Assembly: GCA_014238615.1 (NCBI GenBank)
Contig: JABAAT010000065.1
Span: 26,316-90,315, forward strand
DNA length: 64,000 bases
Source of the DNA: Gammaproteobacteria bacterium
GTDB lineage: Bacteria; Pseudomonadota; Gammaproteobacteria; Porifericomitales; Porifericomitaceae
Direction of reading: 5' to 3'
Of the stretch, positions 37,314 through 48,800 are shown piece by piece. The number at the start of each line of letters is the position of its first letter. Position 1 is the stretch's first letter. The translations under genes and the position numbers were made by a program. A model generated the notes under the pieces. It saw nothing but the letters and a program-made list of their open reading frames with translations. It had not been told where the DNA came from and did not search any database.

Positions 37314-39209
37314 ATGGCGACCGGGAAGCGTTACCAGGCTTCAGACATCGAAATCCTGAGTGGGTTGGAACCGGTGCGCAAGCGCCCAGGCATGTTCACC
37401 GACACCAGCAATCCAAACCATCTGCTGGCGGAGGTCGTGGATAACAGCGTGGATGAAGTACTGGCCGGCCACGCCAGGCGTATCGAGGTGGTGCTGCACG
37501 AGGACGGCTCCGCGACGGTCACGGACGACGGCCGGGGGATGCCGGTGGATCTGCATCCGGAACACGAGGTGTCCGGTGTCGAATTGATCTTCAGCCGTCT
37601 CCACACCGGGGCTAAGTTCTCCGGCAAAAACTACCGTTTCGCCGGGGGCCTGCATGGGGTAGGGGTAGCAGTGGTCAACGCCCTGAGCAGCGAACTGGAA
37701 GTGTGCATCCACCGCGCCGGCGGTGCATACAGAATGTCCTTCGCCCACGGAAAGCCGCACGCCAGGCTGCGCCGGCAGCGCGGCGTGCGTCCCGCGAGAA
37801 CCGGCACCATGGTGCGCTTTAAGCCCGCCGTGGAATATTTTGACTCGGGGAGCTTCTCAACGCCGGAACTGAAGCGGCTGTTGCGCGCCAAGGCAGTCCT
37901 ATGTCCCGGCCTGGAAGTCATCCTGCGGGAGGCCGGCCGGAGTGAACCGGAGCGCTGGTGTTACGAGGACGGCCTGGCCGATTACCTGCGGGAATCCATG
38001 CGAGGCACGGAACTGCTGCCTGCCGAGCCTTTTCGGGGAAAGCTGGAAGGTGAGCGGGAAATCGTCTCCTGGGCGGTGCACTGGCTGCCGGAGGGCGGCG
38101 CGACAGTGACCGAAAGTTACGTGAACCTGGTGCCCACCCCACAGGGAGGCACTCACGTCAACGGATTGCGCCAGGGTCTCACCACCGCGTTGCGCGAGTT
38201 CTGCGAGGCCCGCTCCCTGCTTCCGCGCCGCCTGCGCCTGACCCCGGAGGATGTGTGGCAACACTGCGCCTACCTGCTTTCAGTGAAACTGGCCGAGCCA
38301 ATGTTCACCGGCCAAACCAAGCAGCGCCTGGCCTCCCGCGAATGCACCGCCTTCGTGTCCGGGGCCACCCGGGACGCCTTCAGCCACTGGCTGCACGGGC
38401 ATGTAGAGATGGGAGAACGAATCGCCGCCGTGGTCGCCGGCAACGCGCGCCGCCGCCTCAGCGAAGAGCAACGCGTGGAACGGCGCGGCTCCGCACTGTC
38501 CAGTTCCCTGCTGCCAAGCAAACTGTTTGACTGCGCCCTGCAGGATATAGAGCGCTCCGAGCTGTTCCTGGTAGAGGGCAATTCCGCGGGAGGATCCGCG
38601 CAGCAGGCGCGGGACCGCCATTTCCAGGCCGTGATGGCGCTGCGCGGCAAGATCCTCAATACCTGGGAGGTCAGCGCCGCGAACCTGAAGCAATGCAGGG
38701 AAGTGCACGACATCAGCCTGGCCATCGGAATCGCACCGGGGGCAACAAGCCTGGAAGGCCTGCGCTACGGGAAGATCTGCATCCTCGCCGACGCGGATTC
38801 CGATGGGGCGCACATCGCCGCCCTGTTATGCGGACTGTTCCTCAAGCATTTCCGCCCCCTGGTCTCGGAGGGCCACGTGTACGTGGCGATGCCTCCCCTG
38901 TACCGCATCGACACAGGCAAGCAGGTTGCCTACGCCATGGATGAAGACGAAAAGCAGGGTGTGCTGGGGCGCATCCGCGCCGAGGGACGGCGCAGCACCG
39001 TACAGATCCAACGTTTCAAGGGGCTGGGCGAGATGAATCCCGGCCAGCTGCGGGAAACCACCATGTCCCCGGATACCCGGCGCCTGGTGCGGCTGACCCT
39101 GGCGGACGATGGGGCGGCCGAGCAATTGCTGAACATGCTTCTGGCTCGCAACCGCGCCCAGGATCGGCTCAGCTGGCTACAGGACAAGGCCGACCTGGCA
39201 CGGCCATGA
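37314..39209 (+). CDS. parE: DNA topoisomerase IV subunit B
   Basis: ATPase subunit of topoisomerase IV, which decatenates daughter chromosomes. The 631-residue protein begins [20 protein letters not shown]. It has the GHKL motifs [22 protein letters not shown] and [14 protein letters not shown], the transducer [10 protein letters not shown], and the [21 protein letters not shown] with DADSDGAHI. It is ParE rather than GyrB by length and by the parC gene overlapping its stop (ATGA). Confidence 0.97.
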   Translation: MATGKRYQASDIEILSGLEPVRKRPGMFTDTSNPNHLLAEVVDNSVDEVLAGHARRIEVVLHEDGSATVTDDGRGMPVDLHPEHEVSGVELIFSRLHTGAKFSGKNYRFAGGLHGVGVAVVNALSSELEVCIHRAGGAYRMSFAHGKPHARLRRQRGVRPARTGTMVRFKPAVEYFDSGSFSTPELKRLLRAKAVLCPGLEVILREAGRSEPERWCYEDGLADYLRESMRGTELLPAEPFRGKLEGEREIVSWAVHWLPEGGATVTESYVNLVPTPQGGTHVNGLRQGLTTALREFCEARSLLPRRLRLTPEDVWQHCAYLLSVKLAEPMFTGQTKQRLASRECTAFVSGATRDAFSHWLHGHVEMGERIAAVVAGNARRRLSEEQRVERRGSALSSSLLPSKLFDCALQDIERSELFLVEGNSAGGSAQQARDRHFQAVMALRGKILNTWEVSAANLKQCREVHDISLAIGIAPGATSLEGLRYGKICILADADSDGAHIAALLCGLFLKHFRPLVSEGHVYVAMPPLYRIDTGKQVAYAMDEDEKQGVLGRIRAEGRRSTVQIQRFKGLGEMNPGQLRETTMSPDTRRLVRLTLADDGAAEQLLNMLLARNRAQDRLSWLQDKADLARP

Positions 39210-41497
39210 AACGCGCCGCTTCCACGCGGGATAAGCAGCAACAGCAGCTGAACCTCGAGGAGGAGAGAATCGAACCCTGTCCACTGGAGGTGTTCACGGA
39301 ACGCGCTTACCTGGACTATTCCATCCATGTCATGTTGGATCGGGCCTTGCCGCATCTCGCGGACGGACTCAAGCCGGTGCAACGGCGCATTATCTACGCC
39401 ATGTCCGAGTTGGGCCTGGATGCGGCGGCTAAACACAAGAAATCGGCGCGCACGGTGGGCGACGTGATCGGTAAATATCATCCACACGGCGATGCCGCCT
39501 GCTACGAGACCATGGTGGGCCTGTCGCAGGATTTCAACAGCCGCTATCCGCTCCTGGACGGGCAGGGAAACTGGGGCTCCCTGGATGATCCCAAGTCCTT
39601 TGCGGCGATGCGTTACACCGAGGTGCGCCTGCGGCCCTACGCCCGCTCGCTGCTCAGTGAGCTTGGGCTCGGCACGGTGGATTGGCAGGACAATTTCGAC
39701 GGCACCCTGCGGGAACCACTGCTGCTACCCGCGCGGCTGCCGAACATCCTGTTAAACGGGGCCACCGGAATTGCCGTCGGCATGTCCACGGAGCTTCCTC
39801 CGCATAACCTGCGCGAGGTCATCGCCGCCTGCATCCACCTGCTGCGGAATCCGCGCGCCACGCTCCCGGAGCTGCTGCGTCTGCTGCCGGCTCCGGATTT
39901 TTCCGTACCGGTGGAAATCATTTCCCCCGCGGCGGAACTGGAAGAACTCTACGCACGCGGCAACGGCACGGTGCGCGTGCGCGCGCCTTACCTCGTGGAG
40001 AACGGGCTGCCGGTCATCACCGGGCTGCCCGCCCAGGTGTCCGTAGTGCGGGTGCGGGAACAGATCATCAGCCAGCTACGCGCCAATAAATTACCGATGC
40101 TGGAGGACTTGCGCAACGAATCCGATGAACGCAACCCGGTGCGCCTGGTATTGGTGCCGCGCTCCAGGAACTGTGATGTAAAAGCCCTGATGTCACACCT
40201 GTTCGCCACCACCGACCTGGAACGCAAGCTGCGGGTGCACATGAACGTGATTGGGCTGAACGGCAAGCCACGGGTCATGGATCTCCGCTCCCTGCTCCTC
40301 GATTGGCTACGGTTCCGCACCGAAACCATCATCCGGCGCCTGCGGGATCGCCTGCGGCGGCTTGAGCAGCGCCTCGAAGAACTGGAAGGGCTGCTAAAAG
40401 CCTACGGCCGCCTGGAAGAAGTGATCCGCGTGATTCGGGAAGAGGAGGCGCCGCGCGAAAAACTCATGCAGCTGCTGGAGCTGAGCGAGTTACAGGCGGA
40501 GGCCATCCTGGAACTGCGCCTGCGGCGCCTGGCGCGCCTGGAGGAAAATAAATTGCGCCGCACGGCGGAAGCGATGACCCTGGAGCAAAAGGAATTACTG
40601 CGGGTGCTCGCCTCGCCGCGCCACCGCCTCAAAACCCTGCTACAGAAGGAATTGCTGCGGGATGAAGAATTGCACGGGGATGAACGCCGCTGTCCCCTGC
40701 GGACCCGGGAGCCAGCCCAGGCCATGGCGGCGAACGTGCTGCTTACGGAGCAGCCGATCACCGTGGTGCTTTCCCGCGAAGGTTGGATCCGCGCGGCCAG
40801 GGGCCACGAAATCAATCCGTCTGAACTGGCTTTCCGCGGCGGAGACGCCCTGCTCCAGGCCGTGCGCGGACGCAGCCGCCAAAGCCTGAGCCTGCTTGGA
40901 TCGAGCGGCCGCTGTTACAACCTGGAGGCGCATAACCTGCCTTCGGCCAGGAGCCTGGGGGAGCCTGTCTCCACGCGCATCCAGCCGCCGGACGGGGAAC
41001 GCTGTGTCGGCCTGATGCTGGGCGATCCGGATGAGCTGTTTCTTTTAGCCGGGAATGCCGGTTATGGCTTCCTGGCCCGCCTGGAGGATTTGCGCTCCCA
41101 CAAGCGCGCCGGCAAGACGGTGCTGAAACCAACGGCCGGCCGGGAATTGCTGGCGCCGCTCCGCGTCCCGGATCCGGAGCAGGGCCAACTGGCCGCGCTG
41201 AGCGCCGAGAGCCGCCTGCTCGTGCTGCCGCTGCGGGAATTGTCACGCCGGGCGGCAGGCAGGGGCGCGTGCATCCTGCGCATTCTGGGTAAACGCTACA
41301 AGACCGGTGCGGACCACCTCCAGCAATTATTGCTCCTGGGCGCGCGCACGCCACTGCTGATTAAGTCCGGGCGGCGGCATTTACGCGTCCGGGTCGCCGA
41401 CCGAGCGCTCTATGCAGGTGCCCCAGGCACCCGTGGAACCTTGTTGCCGCGCGGTTTTCGTAAGAACCCGACGCTGCACGTGGAGCACCTCAGCTGA
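39206..41497 (+). CDS. parC: DNA topoisomerase IV subunit A
   Basis: DNA cleavage subunit of topoisomerase IV. The 763-residue protein has the breakage-reunion domain with [13 protein letters not shown] (quinolone-determining region) and the active-site Tyr in [11 protein letters not shown] long coiled-coil gate follows (~residues 385-490), then a reduced C-terminal beta-propeller (~residues 500-740). It overlaps parE. The shorter propeller, with no obvious GyrA box, favours ParC over GyrA. Confidence 0.96.
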   Translation: MKRAASTRDKQQQQLNLEEERIEPCPLEVFTERAYLDYSIHVMLDRALPHLADGLKPVQRRIIYAMSELGLDAAAKHKKSARTVGDVIGKYHPHGDAACYETMVGLSQDFNSRYPLLDGQGNWGSLDDPKSFAAMRYTEVRLRPYARSLLSELGLGTVDWQDNFDGTLREPLLLPARLPNILLNGATGIAVGMSTELPPHNLREVIAACIHLLRNPRATLPELLRLLPAPDFSVPVEIISPAAELEELYARGNGTVRVRAPYLVENGLPVITGLPAQVSVVRVREQIISQLRANKLPMLEDLRNESDERNPVRLVLVPRSRNCDVKALMSHLFATTDLERKLRVHMNVIGLNGKPRVMDLRSLLLDWLRFRTETIIRRLRDRLRRLEQRLEELEGLLKAYGRLEEVIRVIREEEAPREKLMQLLELSELQAEAILELRLRRLARLEENKLRRTAEAMTLEQKELLRVLASPRHRLKTLLQKELLRDEELHGDERRCPLRTREPAQAMAANVLLTEQPITVVLSREGWIRAARGHEINPSELAFRGGDALLQAVRGRSRQSLSLLGSSGRCYNLEAHNLPSARSLGEPVSTRIQPPDGERCVGLMLGDPDELFLLAGNAGYGFLARLEDLRSHKRAGKTVLKPTAGRELLAPLRVPDPEQGQLAALSAESRLLVLPLRELSRRAAGRGACILRILGKRYKTGADHLQQLLLLGARTPLLIKSGRRHLRVRVADRALYAGAPGTRGTLLPRGFRKNPTLHVEHLS

Positions 41498-41641
41498 ACG
41501 GACCGGCCGACAGGCGGCCCAGGTCTCACGGAAATGTTGTGGCCCGGCGGATGCAGGTGCGGCTTGCCCTGGGACCGCCAGGAAAGCAGATCCAACCCGA
41601 AACGAGCCGGTCGCCTGGTGCGGGAGCCGCCCGGGCATGAG

Positions 41642-41677
41642 ACGTCCCCGGTGCCGGGAAACGGTCCCCGGGGACGT
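41642..41677 (+). terminator. Strong inverted repeat downstream of parC, possible terminator
   Basis: ACGTCCCCGG and CCGGGGACGT form a perfect 10-bp stem with a 16-base loop. No T-run follows (next bases AGAAAC), so Rho-independent termination is uncertain. A second small hairpin follows directly. Confidence 0.45.
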
Positions 41678-41767
41678 AGAAACACTGCAACCACAGTGGT
41701 TTCCGGCTGATTGCTGCATTGCACTATCACTTGCAACAATTTCATGCTAGGCTCGGCAAGCGATGGC

Positions 41768-41789
41768 ACGGATATTGAACGGATATTGA
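41768..41789. repeat. 11-bp tandem duplication forming the promoter -35 region
   Basis: ACGGATATTGA is repeated exactly. The second copy plus the following CA makes the TTGACA hexamer of the proposed tRNA/secE promoter; the first copy gives TTGAAC. Confidence 0.92.
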
Positions 41790-41814
41790 CACGTGCCGGA
41801 AAAGCAGTCAGAAT
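41786..41814 (+). promoter_or_regulatory. Predicted sigma-70 promoter of the tRNA-secE-nusG cluster
   Basis: A perfect -35 TTGACA at 41786, a 17-base spacer, and CAGAAT at 41809 as a -10. It lies about 40 bases upstream of tRNA-Tyr. Confidence 0.55.
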
Positions 41815-41854
41815 AAAAGGCTCTGTGCGGTTTTCCTGCTTGATCGATATCTCC

Positions 41855-41937
41855 GGAGGGGTGCCCGAGCGGCCAAAGGGAGCAGACTGTAAATCTGCCG
41901 GCGCAAGCCTTCGTGGGTTCGAATCCTACCCCCTCCA
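41855..41937 (+). tRNA. tRNA-Tyr (GTA)
   Basis: Class II tRNA with acceptor GGAGGGG pairing CCCCTCC, anticodon loop CTGTAAA (GTA), long variable arm, and T-loop GGTTCGAATCC. The discriminator A is followed by CCG, so CCA is not encoded and must be added by Cca. Confidence 0.96.
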
Positions 41938-42014
41938 CCGAAATCGCGTCCAGGTGGTTGACGGAGGATGGGTACCCAGGAGAACCCGGTCAGAAAAGCC
42001 CAGGTGAGCAGTCC

Positions 42015-42098
42015 GGATGAACGGCCGGATGAACGGGCTGGATGAACGGGCTGGATGAACGGGCTGGATGAACGGGCTGGATGGACGGGCCGGATGAG
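42015..42098 (+). repeat. 13-bp tandem repeat array in the tRNA-Tyr to tRNA-Gly spacer
   Basis: Unit GGATGAACGGGCT: one degenerate copy, four exact copies (42027-42078) and one variant copy (GGATGGACGGGCC), ending in a partial unit. The array lies within the transcribed spacer of the tRNA operon. Confidence 0.95.
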
Positions 42099-42141
42099 TG
42101 GTTGGGAAAGAATCGCCCTCTTAATATCAGCAGGATCCCCG

Positions 42142-42215
<74 letters not shown>

Positions 42216-42262
42216 GCCGCGGCGCGGCGGGTGAAAGCGCTTTGTTCTGGAATTCTGCAAGC

Positions 42263-42338
<76 letters not shown>

Positions 42339-42543
42339 AGCCGCGGCGCCGCATGTCGGCCCGCCCGAAACATGATCAGTACTGCCAATCTCTGGAACGG
42401 AGCAGCTTTGTACATACGGAAAATCAAGGCACACCCGGCCCCGTCGAACGGGCTGTTAGAGCGGATGGCGCCACCCCTGTTTCAGGAGTGGAACGCCACG
42501 TGGAGTGGACTCATCCGCCACCGTGTGCAGCGCGTCTCGTCCC

Positions 42544-42619
<76 letters not shown>

Positions 42620-42641
42620 ATCCTGAGGGCGGTGGTTCAGG

Positions 42642-43049
42642 ATGGGCACTTCCCTCATTCCAGGGCGGGCGGGCGATTCCAGGAACGCCGCCGCCAAGCC
42701 CTCTTCCCGGGCGGAGACCACGCGCTGCTTTGCGGCCGTGGTGCTGGCCGTGCTGGGTTGCGGTGCCTTCTACCTGTTCTCTGAATGGTTGCTGCCGTTG
42801 CGCATGATTCTCCTGCTGGCCGGTCTGGGCGGCGGCGCGGCGGTGTTCCTGGGCACAACCGCCAAGGGCCGGGTGTGCCTGGAGTTTCTGCTCGGTGCGC
42901 ACCAGGAAGTCCGCAAGGTGGTGTGGCCGGGGCGGCCGGAAGCCATGAGAATGACCCTGATAATCGGTGTCCTGGTGGTCATAGTGGCCATCTATCTCTG
43001 GGTGCTGGACTGGATCCTCACCCGCCTGCTGGGCTGGTTGCTGGGTTGA
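42642..43049 (+). CDS. secE: Preprotein translocase subunit SecE
   Basis: SecE is the clamp-like essential subunit of the SecYEG channel. The 135-residue protein has three hydrophobic segments, as in enterobacterial SecE. The conserved amphipathic stretch EFLLGAHQEVRKVVWPGRPEA is followed by the last membrane helix (TLIIGVLVVIVAIYLWVLDWIL). It precedes nusG, whose TTG start overlaps the secE stop. Confidence 0.94.
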   Translation: MGTSLIPGRAGDSRNAAAKPSSRAETTRCFAAVVLAVLGCGAFYLFSEWLLPLRMILLLAGLGGGAAVFLGTTAKGRVCLEFLLGAHQEVRKVVWPGRPEAMRMTLIIGVLVVIVAIYLWVLDWILTRLLGWLLG

Positions 43050-43594
43050 GCGTTCAAGAGGTCGTTCTGCGCTGGTACGTGGTCAGGGTCTTCGCGGGCT
43101 TTGAGACCCGGGTGTGCCAGGTCTTGCGTGACCGCGTGAAGGAACACAAACTCGAAGAGCTGTTCGGCCGCATCCTGGTGCCCTCCGAGGAGGTTGTGGA
43201 AATGCGCGGCGGCATGAAGTGCAAGAGCCAGCGCAAGTTTTATCCCGGCTACGTACTGGTTGAGATGGTGATGAGCGACTCCAACTGGCACATGATCAAA
43301 AATGCGCCACGGGTCATGGGCTTTTTAGGCACCACCAGCGATCGACCCCAACCGCTCTCGGACGCGGAGGCGAAAACCATGCTGCAGCAAATTACCGAGG
43401 GCGCCGGGCGGCCGAAACCCAAGATCATTTATGAACCCGGCGAGGTGGTGCGGATCACAAGCGGAGTGTTCAAGGACTTCAACGGCGTCGTTGAAGAAGT
43501 TGATTATGACAAGAACCAACTGCAGGTGGCGGTCCTGATCTTCGGGCGCACCACCCCCGTGAAATTGAGTTTTGAGGAGGTGGAGAAGGAATGA
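43046..43594 (+). CDS. nusG: Transcription termination/antitermination protein NusG
   Basis: NusG binds RNA polymerase, suppresses pausing, and links it to Rho or to ribosomal S10. The 182-residue protein has the NGN domain ([35 protein letters not shown]) and a C-terminal KOW domain ([23 protein letters not shown]). TTG at 43046 is the only start that gives family length; it overlaps the secE stop (TTGA). Confidence 0.96.
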   Translation: MSVQEVVLRWYVVRVFAGFETRVCQVLRDRVKEHKLEELFGRILVPSEEVVEMRGGMKCKSQRKFYPGYVLVEMVMSDSNWHMIKNAPRVMGFLGTTSDRPQPLSDAEAKTMLQQITEGAGRPKPKIIYEPGEVVRITSGVFKDFNGVVEEVDYDKNQLQVAVLIFGRTTPVKLSFEEVEKE

Positions 43595-43649
43595 ACCGGA
43601 AAGCTGTCAGTTTACACGCCGCCCGGCGGCGTACGTGGAGCATCCTGCT

Positions 43650-44087
43650 ATGGCCGTGAAAAAAAAGGTTGCCGGTTCCTTCAAACTCAAGGCCCCCGCG
43701 GGACAGGCCAACCCCAGTCCCCCGGTAGGCCCTGCCTTCGGGCAGCGCGGCTTGAACAGTAAGCGGTTCTGCGACGACTTCAACGCCAGAAGCAAAAACC
43801 TGGAACCGGGCACGCCGTTACCCGTGATGGTCACCTACTACGAGGATCGAAGCTTTACTTTCATCGTGCGTCGGCCCACCGCTTCCTACCTGCTCTTGAA
43901 AGCGGCCAGGCTGGAGAAGGGCAGTGGGACGCCGAACACCCAGAAGTTGGGGCGGCTGAACCAGGCGCAATTGGAGGAGATCGCGCGCCTGAAGCATCCG
44001 GACCTGACCGCGACCGGCCTCGAGGCGGCCGTACGCACCCTGGCCGGCAGCGCACGCAGCATCGGCATCCAGGTGGATTCCTCCTGA
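43650..44087 (+). CDS. rplK: 50S ribosomal protein L11
   Basis: L11 forms the GTPase-associated centre and is needed for the stringent response. The 145-residue protein begins [20 protein letters not shown], with [15 protein letters not shown] and the C-terminal RNA-binding region GTARSIGI-like [11 protein letters not shown]. Most L11 proteins carry Gln in KLQ and IPAG where this one has KLKAPAGQA, a small departure. It follows nusG by 55 bases. Confidence 0.96.
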   Translation: MAVKKKVAGSFKLKAPAGQANPSPPVGPAFGQRGLNSKRFCDDFNARSKNLEPGTPLPVMVTYYEDRSFTFIVRRPTASYLLLKAARLEKGSGTPNTQKLGRLNQAQLEEIARLKHPDLTATGLEAAVRTLAGSARSIGIQVDSS

Positions 44088-44089
44088 AC

Positions 44090-44788
44090 ATGGCGGCGCA
44101 CAACACCAAGCGCCTACGCGCCATCCGGGGAAAACTGGAGGACGGCAAGCTTTACGACCTGGATGGCGCGATCCGCGTGTTACAGGATTGTCCCCCGCTT
44201 AAATTCGTCCAGACCGTTGAAGTCAGTGTGAACCTGGGTGTGGATCGGCGCAAGACGGACCAGGGTGTACGCGGCGCCACGATTCTGCCGCACGGGCTGG
44301 GCAAGACCGTGCGGGTCGCGGTGTTCGCGCGCGGGGATGAGCTGGAAGCCGCAAAACAGGCGGGCGCGGAGGTCTGCGGCTGTGATGACCTGGCCGCCCA
44401 GGTGCGCTCCGGTAAAATGGATTTCGACCTGGTCATCGCCACTCCGAACACCATGCCCGTGGTTGGTTCGCTCGGGCCGATCCTGGGGCCGCGCGGGCTG
44501 ATGCCGAATCCCAAGACCGGCACCGTGACCACGAACGTGGCCGCGGCGGTCAAAGCCGCCAAGCACGGCCGAGTACAGTTCAAGACGGATCGGGCCGGCG
44601 TGGTGCACTGCGCTCTCGGCAAACTGAACTTCAGCGTCCAGGCCCTTCGCGAAAACCTGTTGACGCTGCTGGGTGAGCTGCAGCGGCTGAAGCCGGCGGC
44701 CTCCAAGGGCATCTACCTGCGCAAGGTCACACTTTCCACCACCATGGGGCCGGGGTTGGCTATCGATATAGCTCCCCTGTCCCTATGA
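44090..44788 (+). CDS. rplA: 50S ribosomal protein L1
   Basis: L1 forms the mobile stalk at the ribosomal E site and represses its own operon by binding mRNA. The 232-residue protein has [48 protein letters not shown] and [11 protein letters not shown]. It begins two bases after the rplK stop and is translationally coupled. Confidence 0.97.
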   Translation: MAAHNTKRLRAIRGKLEDGKLYDLDGAIRVLQDCPPLKFVQTVEVSVNLGVDRRKTDQGVRGATILPHGLGKTVRVAVFARGDELEAAKQAGAEVCGCDDLAAQVRSGKMDFDLVIATPNTMPVVGSLGPILGPRGLMPNPKTGTVTTNVAAAVKAAKHGRVQFKTDRAGVVHCALGKLNFSVQALRENLLTLLGELQRLKPAASKGIYLRKVTLSTTMGPGLAIDIAPLSL

Positions 44789-44846
44789 CCGCAACACCGA
44801 TCGCAACGCCGCCCGCGCTCAGCGGCGCGGGCACAGAGAAACACCC

Positions 44847-45374
44847 ATGAAAACGATACTGGCGGAGAAGCAGCAACAGGTCTCGGAATTCGCCGCGGTG
44901 GTGGACACGGCGCATTCCCTGGTGGCCATGGAATACAGCGGGCTGAATTCCAACCGCATGAACGAATTGCGACGCGCGGCACGCGAGGCCGGGGTGCTGA
45001 TCCGGGTCATGAAGAATCGACTCGCCCGGCGCGCCCTGGGCAAAACGGCTTATGTCAGCCTGAAAGACGACCTGAAGGGCCATCTGCTGCTGGCCCTGAG
45101 CCTGAAGGACCCGCGGGCGGCGCCCCTCCTGGTGCGCGACTTCATCAGGCGGAATCCACACAACAAGGTACGCCTGCTGGCGCTGCCTGATCGGCCGATG
45201 ACGCCCGCACAGCTGGCTGAGATCGCCGACCTGCCGAGTCCGGAAACGGCGGCGGCGCGCCTGCTGGGCGTCATGCAGCAGCCGATGGTCGGCCTCCTGC
45301 TCGTGCTGCGGGAAAGCCAGGTGCGCCTGCTGCGACTACTGGCGGCGCACGCCGAGCGCGGCGAAGATAAATGA
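44847..45374 (+). CDS. rplJ: 50S ribosomal protein L10
   Basis: L10 anchors the L7/L12 stalk. The 175-residue protein has the N-terminal globular part (VAMEYSGLNSNRMNELRRAARE, VMKNRLARRAL) and the C-terminal L12-binding helix. The rplA-rplJ gap is only 58 bases, leaving little room for the large L10 leader seen in E. coli. Confidence 0.96.
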   Translation: MKTILAEKQQQVSEFAAVVDTAHSLVAMEYSGLNSNRMNELRRAAREAGVLIRVMKNRLARRALGKTAYVSLKDDLKGHLLLALSLKDPRAAPLLVRDFIRRNPHNKVRLLALPDRPMTPAQLAEIADLPSPETAAARLLGVMQQPMVGLLLVLRESQVRLLRLLAAHAERGEDK

Positions 45375-45457
45375 AATCCCTGGACGTACACCCAGGCACA
45401 TACCGGGTGAAACGCCCAAACCTACTTACCTACCCCCAAACATGAAGGAGGATCGTG

Positions 45458-45844
45458 ATGGCCCTGAACAGAGAGGAAATCATTGAAGCGATTGCCGGGA
45501 TGCCGGTCATCGAGCTGACCCAATTAATCAAAGACCTGGAAGAGAAGCTGGGAGTATCCGCCGCGGCGGCCGTGGCGGCAGCGGCTCCGGCGCCGTCCGC
45601 GGAAGGCGCGGAGGCGGCCGCGGAAGAGGAACAGACCGCTTTCAGCGTCATGATGACTTCTTTCGGACAAGCCAAGGTACCGGTCATCAAGTCCGTGCGC
45701 ACGATTACCGGAAAAGGCTTGAAAGAAGCCAAGGAACTGGTGGAGGGCGTTCCCGTGGCCATCAAGGAAGGACTGACCAGGGAAGAAGCGGAAACCATCA
45801 AAAAGCAGTTGGAGGAAGCCGGCGCCTCCGTGGAATTGAAGTAG
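45458..45844 (+). CDS. rplL: 50S ribosomal protein L7/L12
   Basis: L7/L12 is the multi-copy stalk protein that recruits translational GTPases. The 128-residue protein shows the dimerisation domain ([27 protein letters not shown]), an Ala-rich hinge ([20 protein letters not shown]) and the C-terminal domain ([36 protein letters not shown]). A strong AAGGAGG precedes the ATG; a GTG directly upstream is less likely. Confidence 0.97.
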   Translation: MALNREEIIEAIAGMPVIELTQLIKDLEEKLGVSAAAAVAAAAPAPSAEGAEAAAEEEQTAFSVMMTSFGQAKVPVIKSVRTITGKGLKEAKELVEGVPVAIKEGLTREEAETIKKQLEEAGASVELK

Positions 45845-45887
45845 TCCGGTTTGATCCTTGGCAGGGCCCCTGGGGAGTGGTGTTGAT

Positions 45888-48800
45888 ATGAGTTATTCCT
45901 TCACGGAAAAGAAGCGCATCCGCAAGAATTTCGGGAAAGCCAGCGAGATGCTGGATATCTCTTTCCTGCTCGGAGTCCAGGTGGATTCCTACCGGTCCTT
46001 CCTGCAGACGGGCGTTGCACCAGAAAAGCGCCAGGCCTCGGGCCTGGAGGGCGTGCTGCGATCAGTTTTCCCGCTCACGAGCTACTCCGGTACCGCGCGC
46101 CTCCAGTACATCCGCTACCGCATTGAGGCTCCCGTCTTCGATATTGCCGAGTGCCAGCAGCGGGGCGTCACCTACAGCGCCCCCCTCTACGTCACCCTGC
46201 GCCTGGAATTCGGGGGCAAAGACCGCGCCGCGCAAAAGCAGCGCGCTTTCACCGAGCAGGACGTTTACATGGGTGATCTCCCGATCATGACCCCAACCGG
46301 CACCTTTATCATCAACGGCACCGAGCGCGTCGTGGTCTCCCAGCTGCACCGATCCCCCGGGGTCTTCTTCTCCGACGACAAGGGCAAAACACATTCCTCC
46401 GGCAAACTGCTCTATTCCGCCAAGGTCATCCCTTACCGGGGTTCCTGGCTGGAGTTCGAGTTCGATCCCAAGGACCTGGTTTTCTGCCGCATTGACCGGC
46501 GCCGCAAGCTGCCTGTCACGGTGCTTTTGAAAGCCCTGGGCATGAGCGCGCAGGACATTCTGCAGACCTTTTTTGAGACCGACTCTTTCCGGTTGTTGAA
46601 AAAAGAGTTGCGCATGAAACTGGTGCCCGGGCGTTTGCGCGGTCAGACCCTGGATTTTGACCTCCGGAACCGGGCCGGTGAGATCATCGTGCCCCGGGAG
46701 CGGCGGATCTCGGCGCGCCACCTGCGCGCCATGGAGCGGTTGACCAACAAGGAAGTGAAGGTGTCCGAGGAATACCTGCACGGCAAAATCACCGCCCTGA
46801 AAATAATGCATCCGAAAACCGGGGAACTCCTGGTTGAACCGAACACCGCGTTGACGCCGGAACTGATCGCCGCCCTGCGCGAGGCCGGGGTCCGCGGCCT
46901 GGATACGATTTACACCAACGAAATCGACTGCGGCTCTTTCCTCTCCGACACCCTGCGCGTGGACCCCATCGACACCCCGGAGGATGCCAGGCTGGAAATC
47001 TACCGGGTCATGCGGCCCGGCGAACCGCCCACCCCGGAGGTGGCCGAGGAGTTTTTCAAGAAGCTGTTTTTCTCCCAGGAGCGCTACGACCTGTCCAACG
47101 TGGGGCGGATGAAATTCAACCGCCGCCTGGGGCGCTCCGAGACCGAAGGTCACGGCGTGCTGGACCGGGAGGATATCACCGGTATCCTGAAAATCCTCGT
47201 CAATATCCGCAACGGCAAAGACTCGGTGGATGATATCGATCACCTGGGCAACCGCCGGGTGCGGCGCGTCGGCGAGATGTCTGAAAACCAGTTCCGGATC
47301 GGGCTGATGCGCATTGAGCGCTCGGTCCGCGAGCGCCTGTCCATCGCCGAGCATGAGCAGTTGACGCCGCGCGACATCATCAACGCCAAGCCCATTTCCG
47401 CGGCCATGAAGGAATTTTTCGGTTCCAGCCAGCTGTCGCAGTTCATGGACCAGAACAACCCACTCTCCGAGGTGACGCACAAGCGCCGCGTCTCGGCCCT
47501 GGGGCCGGGCGGTCTGACCCGCGACCGGGCGGGCTTTGAAGTACGTGACGTGCACCCCACGCACTACGGGCGGCTCTGCCCCGTTGAGAGCCCCGAGGGT
47601 CCCAACATCGGGCTGATCAATTCGCTTGCCGTGTACGCGCAGATCAATGAATACGGCTTCCTGGAGACGCCCTACCGCAAGGTAAAAAACGGTCGGCTGC
47701 TGGACGAGATTGAGTACCTCTCGGCCGTTAAAGAGGGAGACTACGTGATCTGCCAGGCCAACGCCGCCTTTAACCGAAAGGGCCGCCTCACCGATCCCCT
47801 GGTGTCCTGCAGGCACCGGGGGGAGTTTCTCCTGTTCAGTCCGGACCGGGTCGACTACATGGATATTTCCCCCAAGCAGCTGGTTTCGGTGGCCGCCTCC
47901 CTGATCCCCTTCCTGGAACACAACGACGCCAATCGATCCCTGATGGGCTCGAACATGCAGCGCCAGGCCGTGCCGTTGTTAAAAGCTGAAAAACCGCTCA
48001 TCGGAACCGGCATGGAACGCAAGGTGGCCATGGATTCCGGGGTCACCGTGGTGGCCAAACGCGGCGGCGTGGTGGATTCGGTGGATGCCCGCCGCATCGT
48101 GATCCGCGTACACCAGGAGGAGCTGGGCAAGACGGATTCCGGTGTGGACATCTACACGCTGACGAAGTACATCCACTCAAACCAGAACACCTGCCTGAAC
48201 CAGAGGCCCCTGGTCAAACCGGGGGACGTGGTGACCCCGCACGACATCCTCGCGGACGGCTCGGCCACTGACATGGGCGAACTGGCCCTGGGACGCAACC
48301 TGCTGGTGGCCTTCATGCCCTGGAACGGTTACAACTTCGAGGACTCCATCCTGATTTCCGAGCGGGTCGTGCACGACGATCTCTATACCAGCATCCACAT
48401 TGAAGAACTGACCTGCATCGCGCGTGACACCAAGATGGGGTCGGAGGAAATCACGCCGGACATCCCCAACGTCAGCGAAGGCATGCTGAACAAGCTGGAT
48501 GAAGCCGGTATCGTCTATATCGGGGCGGAAGTGAACAGCAGCGATATCCTCGTCGGCAAGGTCACTCCCAAGGGTGAAACACAGCTGACTCCGGAGGAGA
48601 AGCTGCTGCGTGCCATCTTCGGTGAGAAGGCATCTGACGTGAAAGACACTTCCCTGCGCGTGCCTCCCGGCATGAACGGCACGGTCATCGGCGTTCAAAT
48701 CTTCACCCGCGAGGGTGTGGAAAAGGACCAGCGATCCCAGGACATTGAGAGTTCCGAACTAGGGCGCATTCGCAAGGATTACAACGACCGCTACCGCATC

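Larger units (their letters stand above)
41498..41854. other. Intergenic region between parC and the tRNA-secE-rpo cluster
   Basis: About 360 bases with no gene. It has a strong inverted repeat (41642-41677), a small hairpin CACTG...CAGTG (41683-41698), an 11-bp tandem duplication (41768-41789) and a plausible promoter (41786-41814). Confidence 0.6.

Noticed and set aside
42015..42098. A CRISPR array
   Set aside because: The 13-bp units are directly adjacent, without spacers, and no cas gene is present.
46062..47921. A 619-residue open frame on the minus strand opposite rpoB
   Set aside because: It is a shadow of the GC-rich, codon-biased rpoB gene; the translation has no family motifs, and rpoB is certain.
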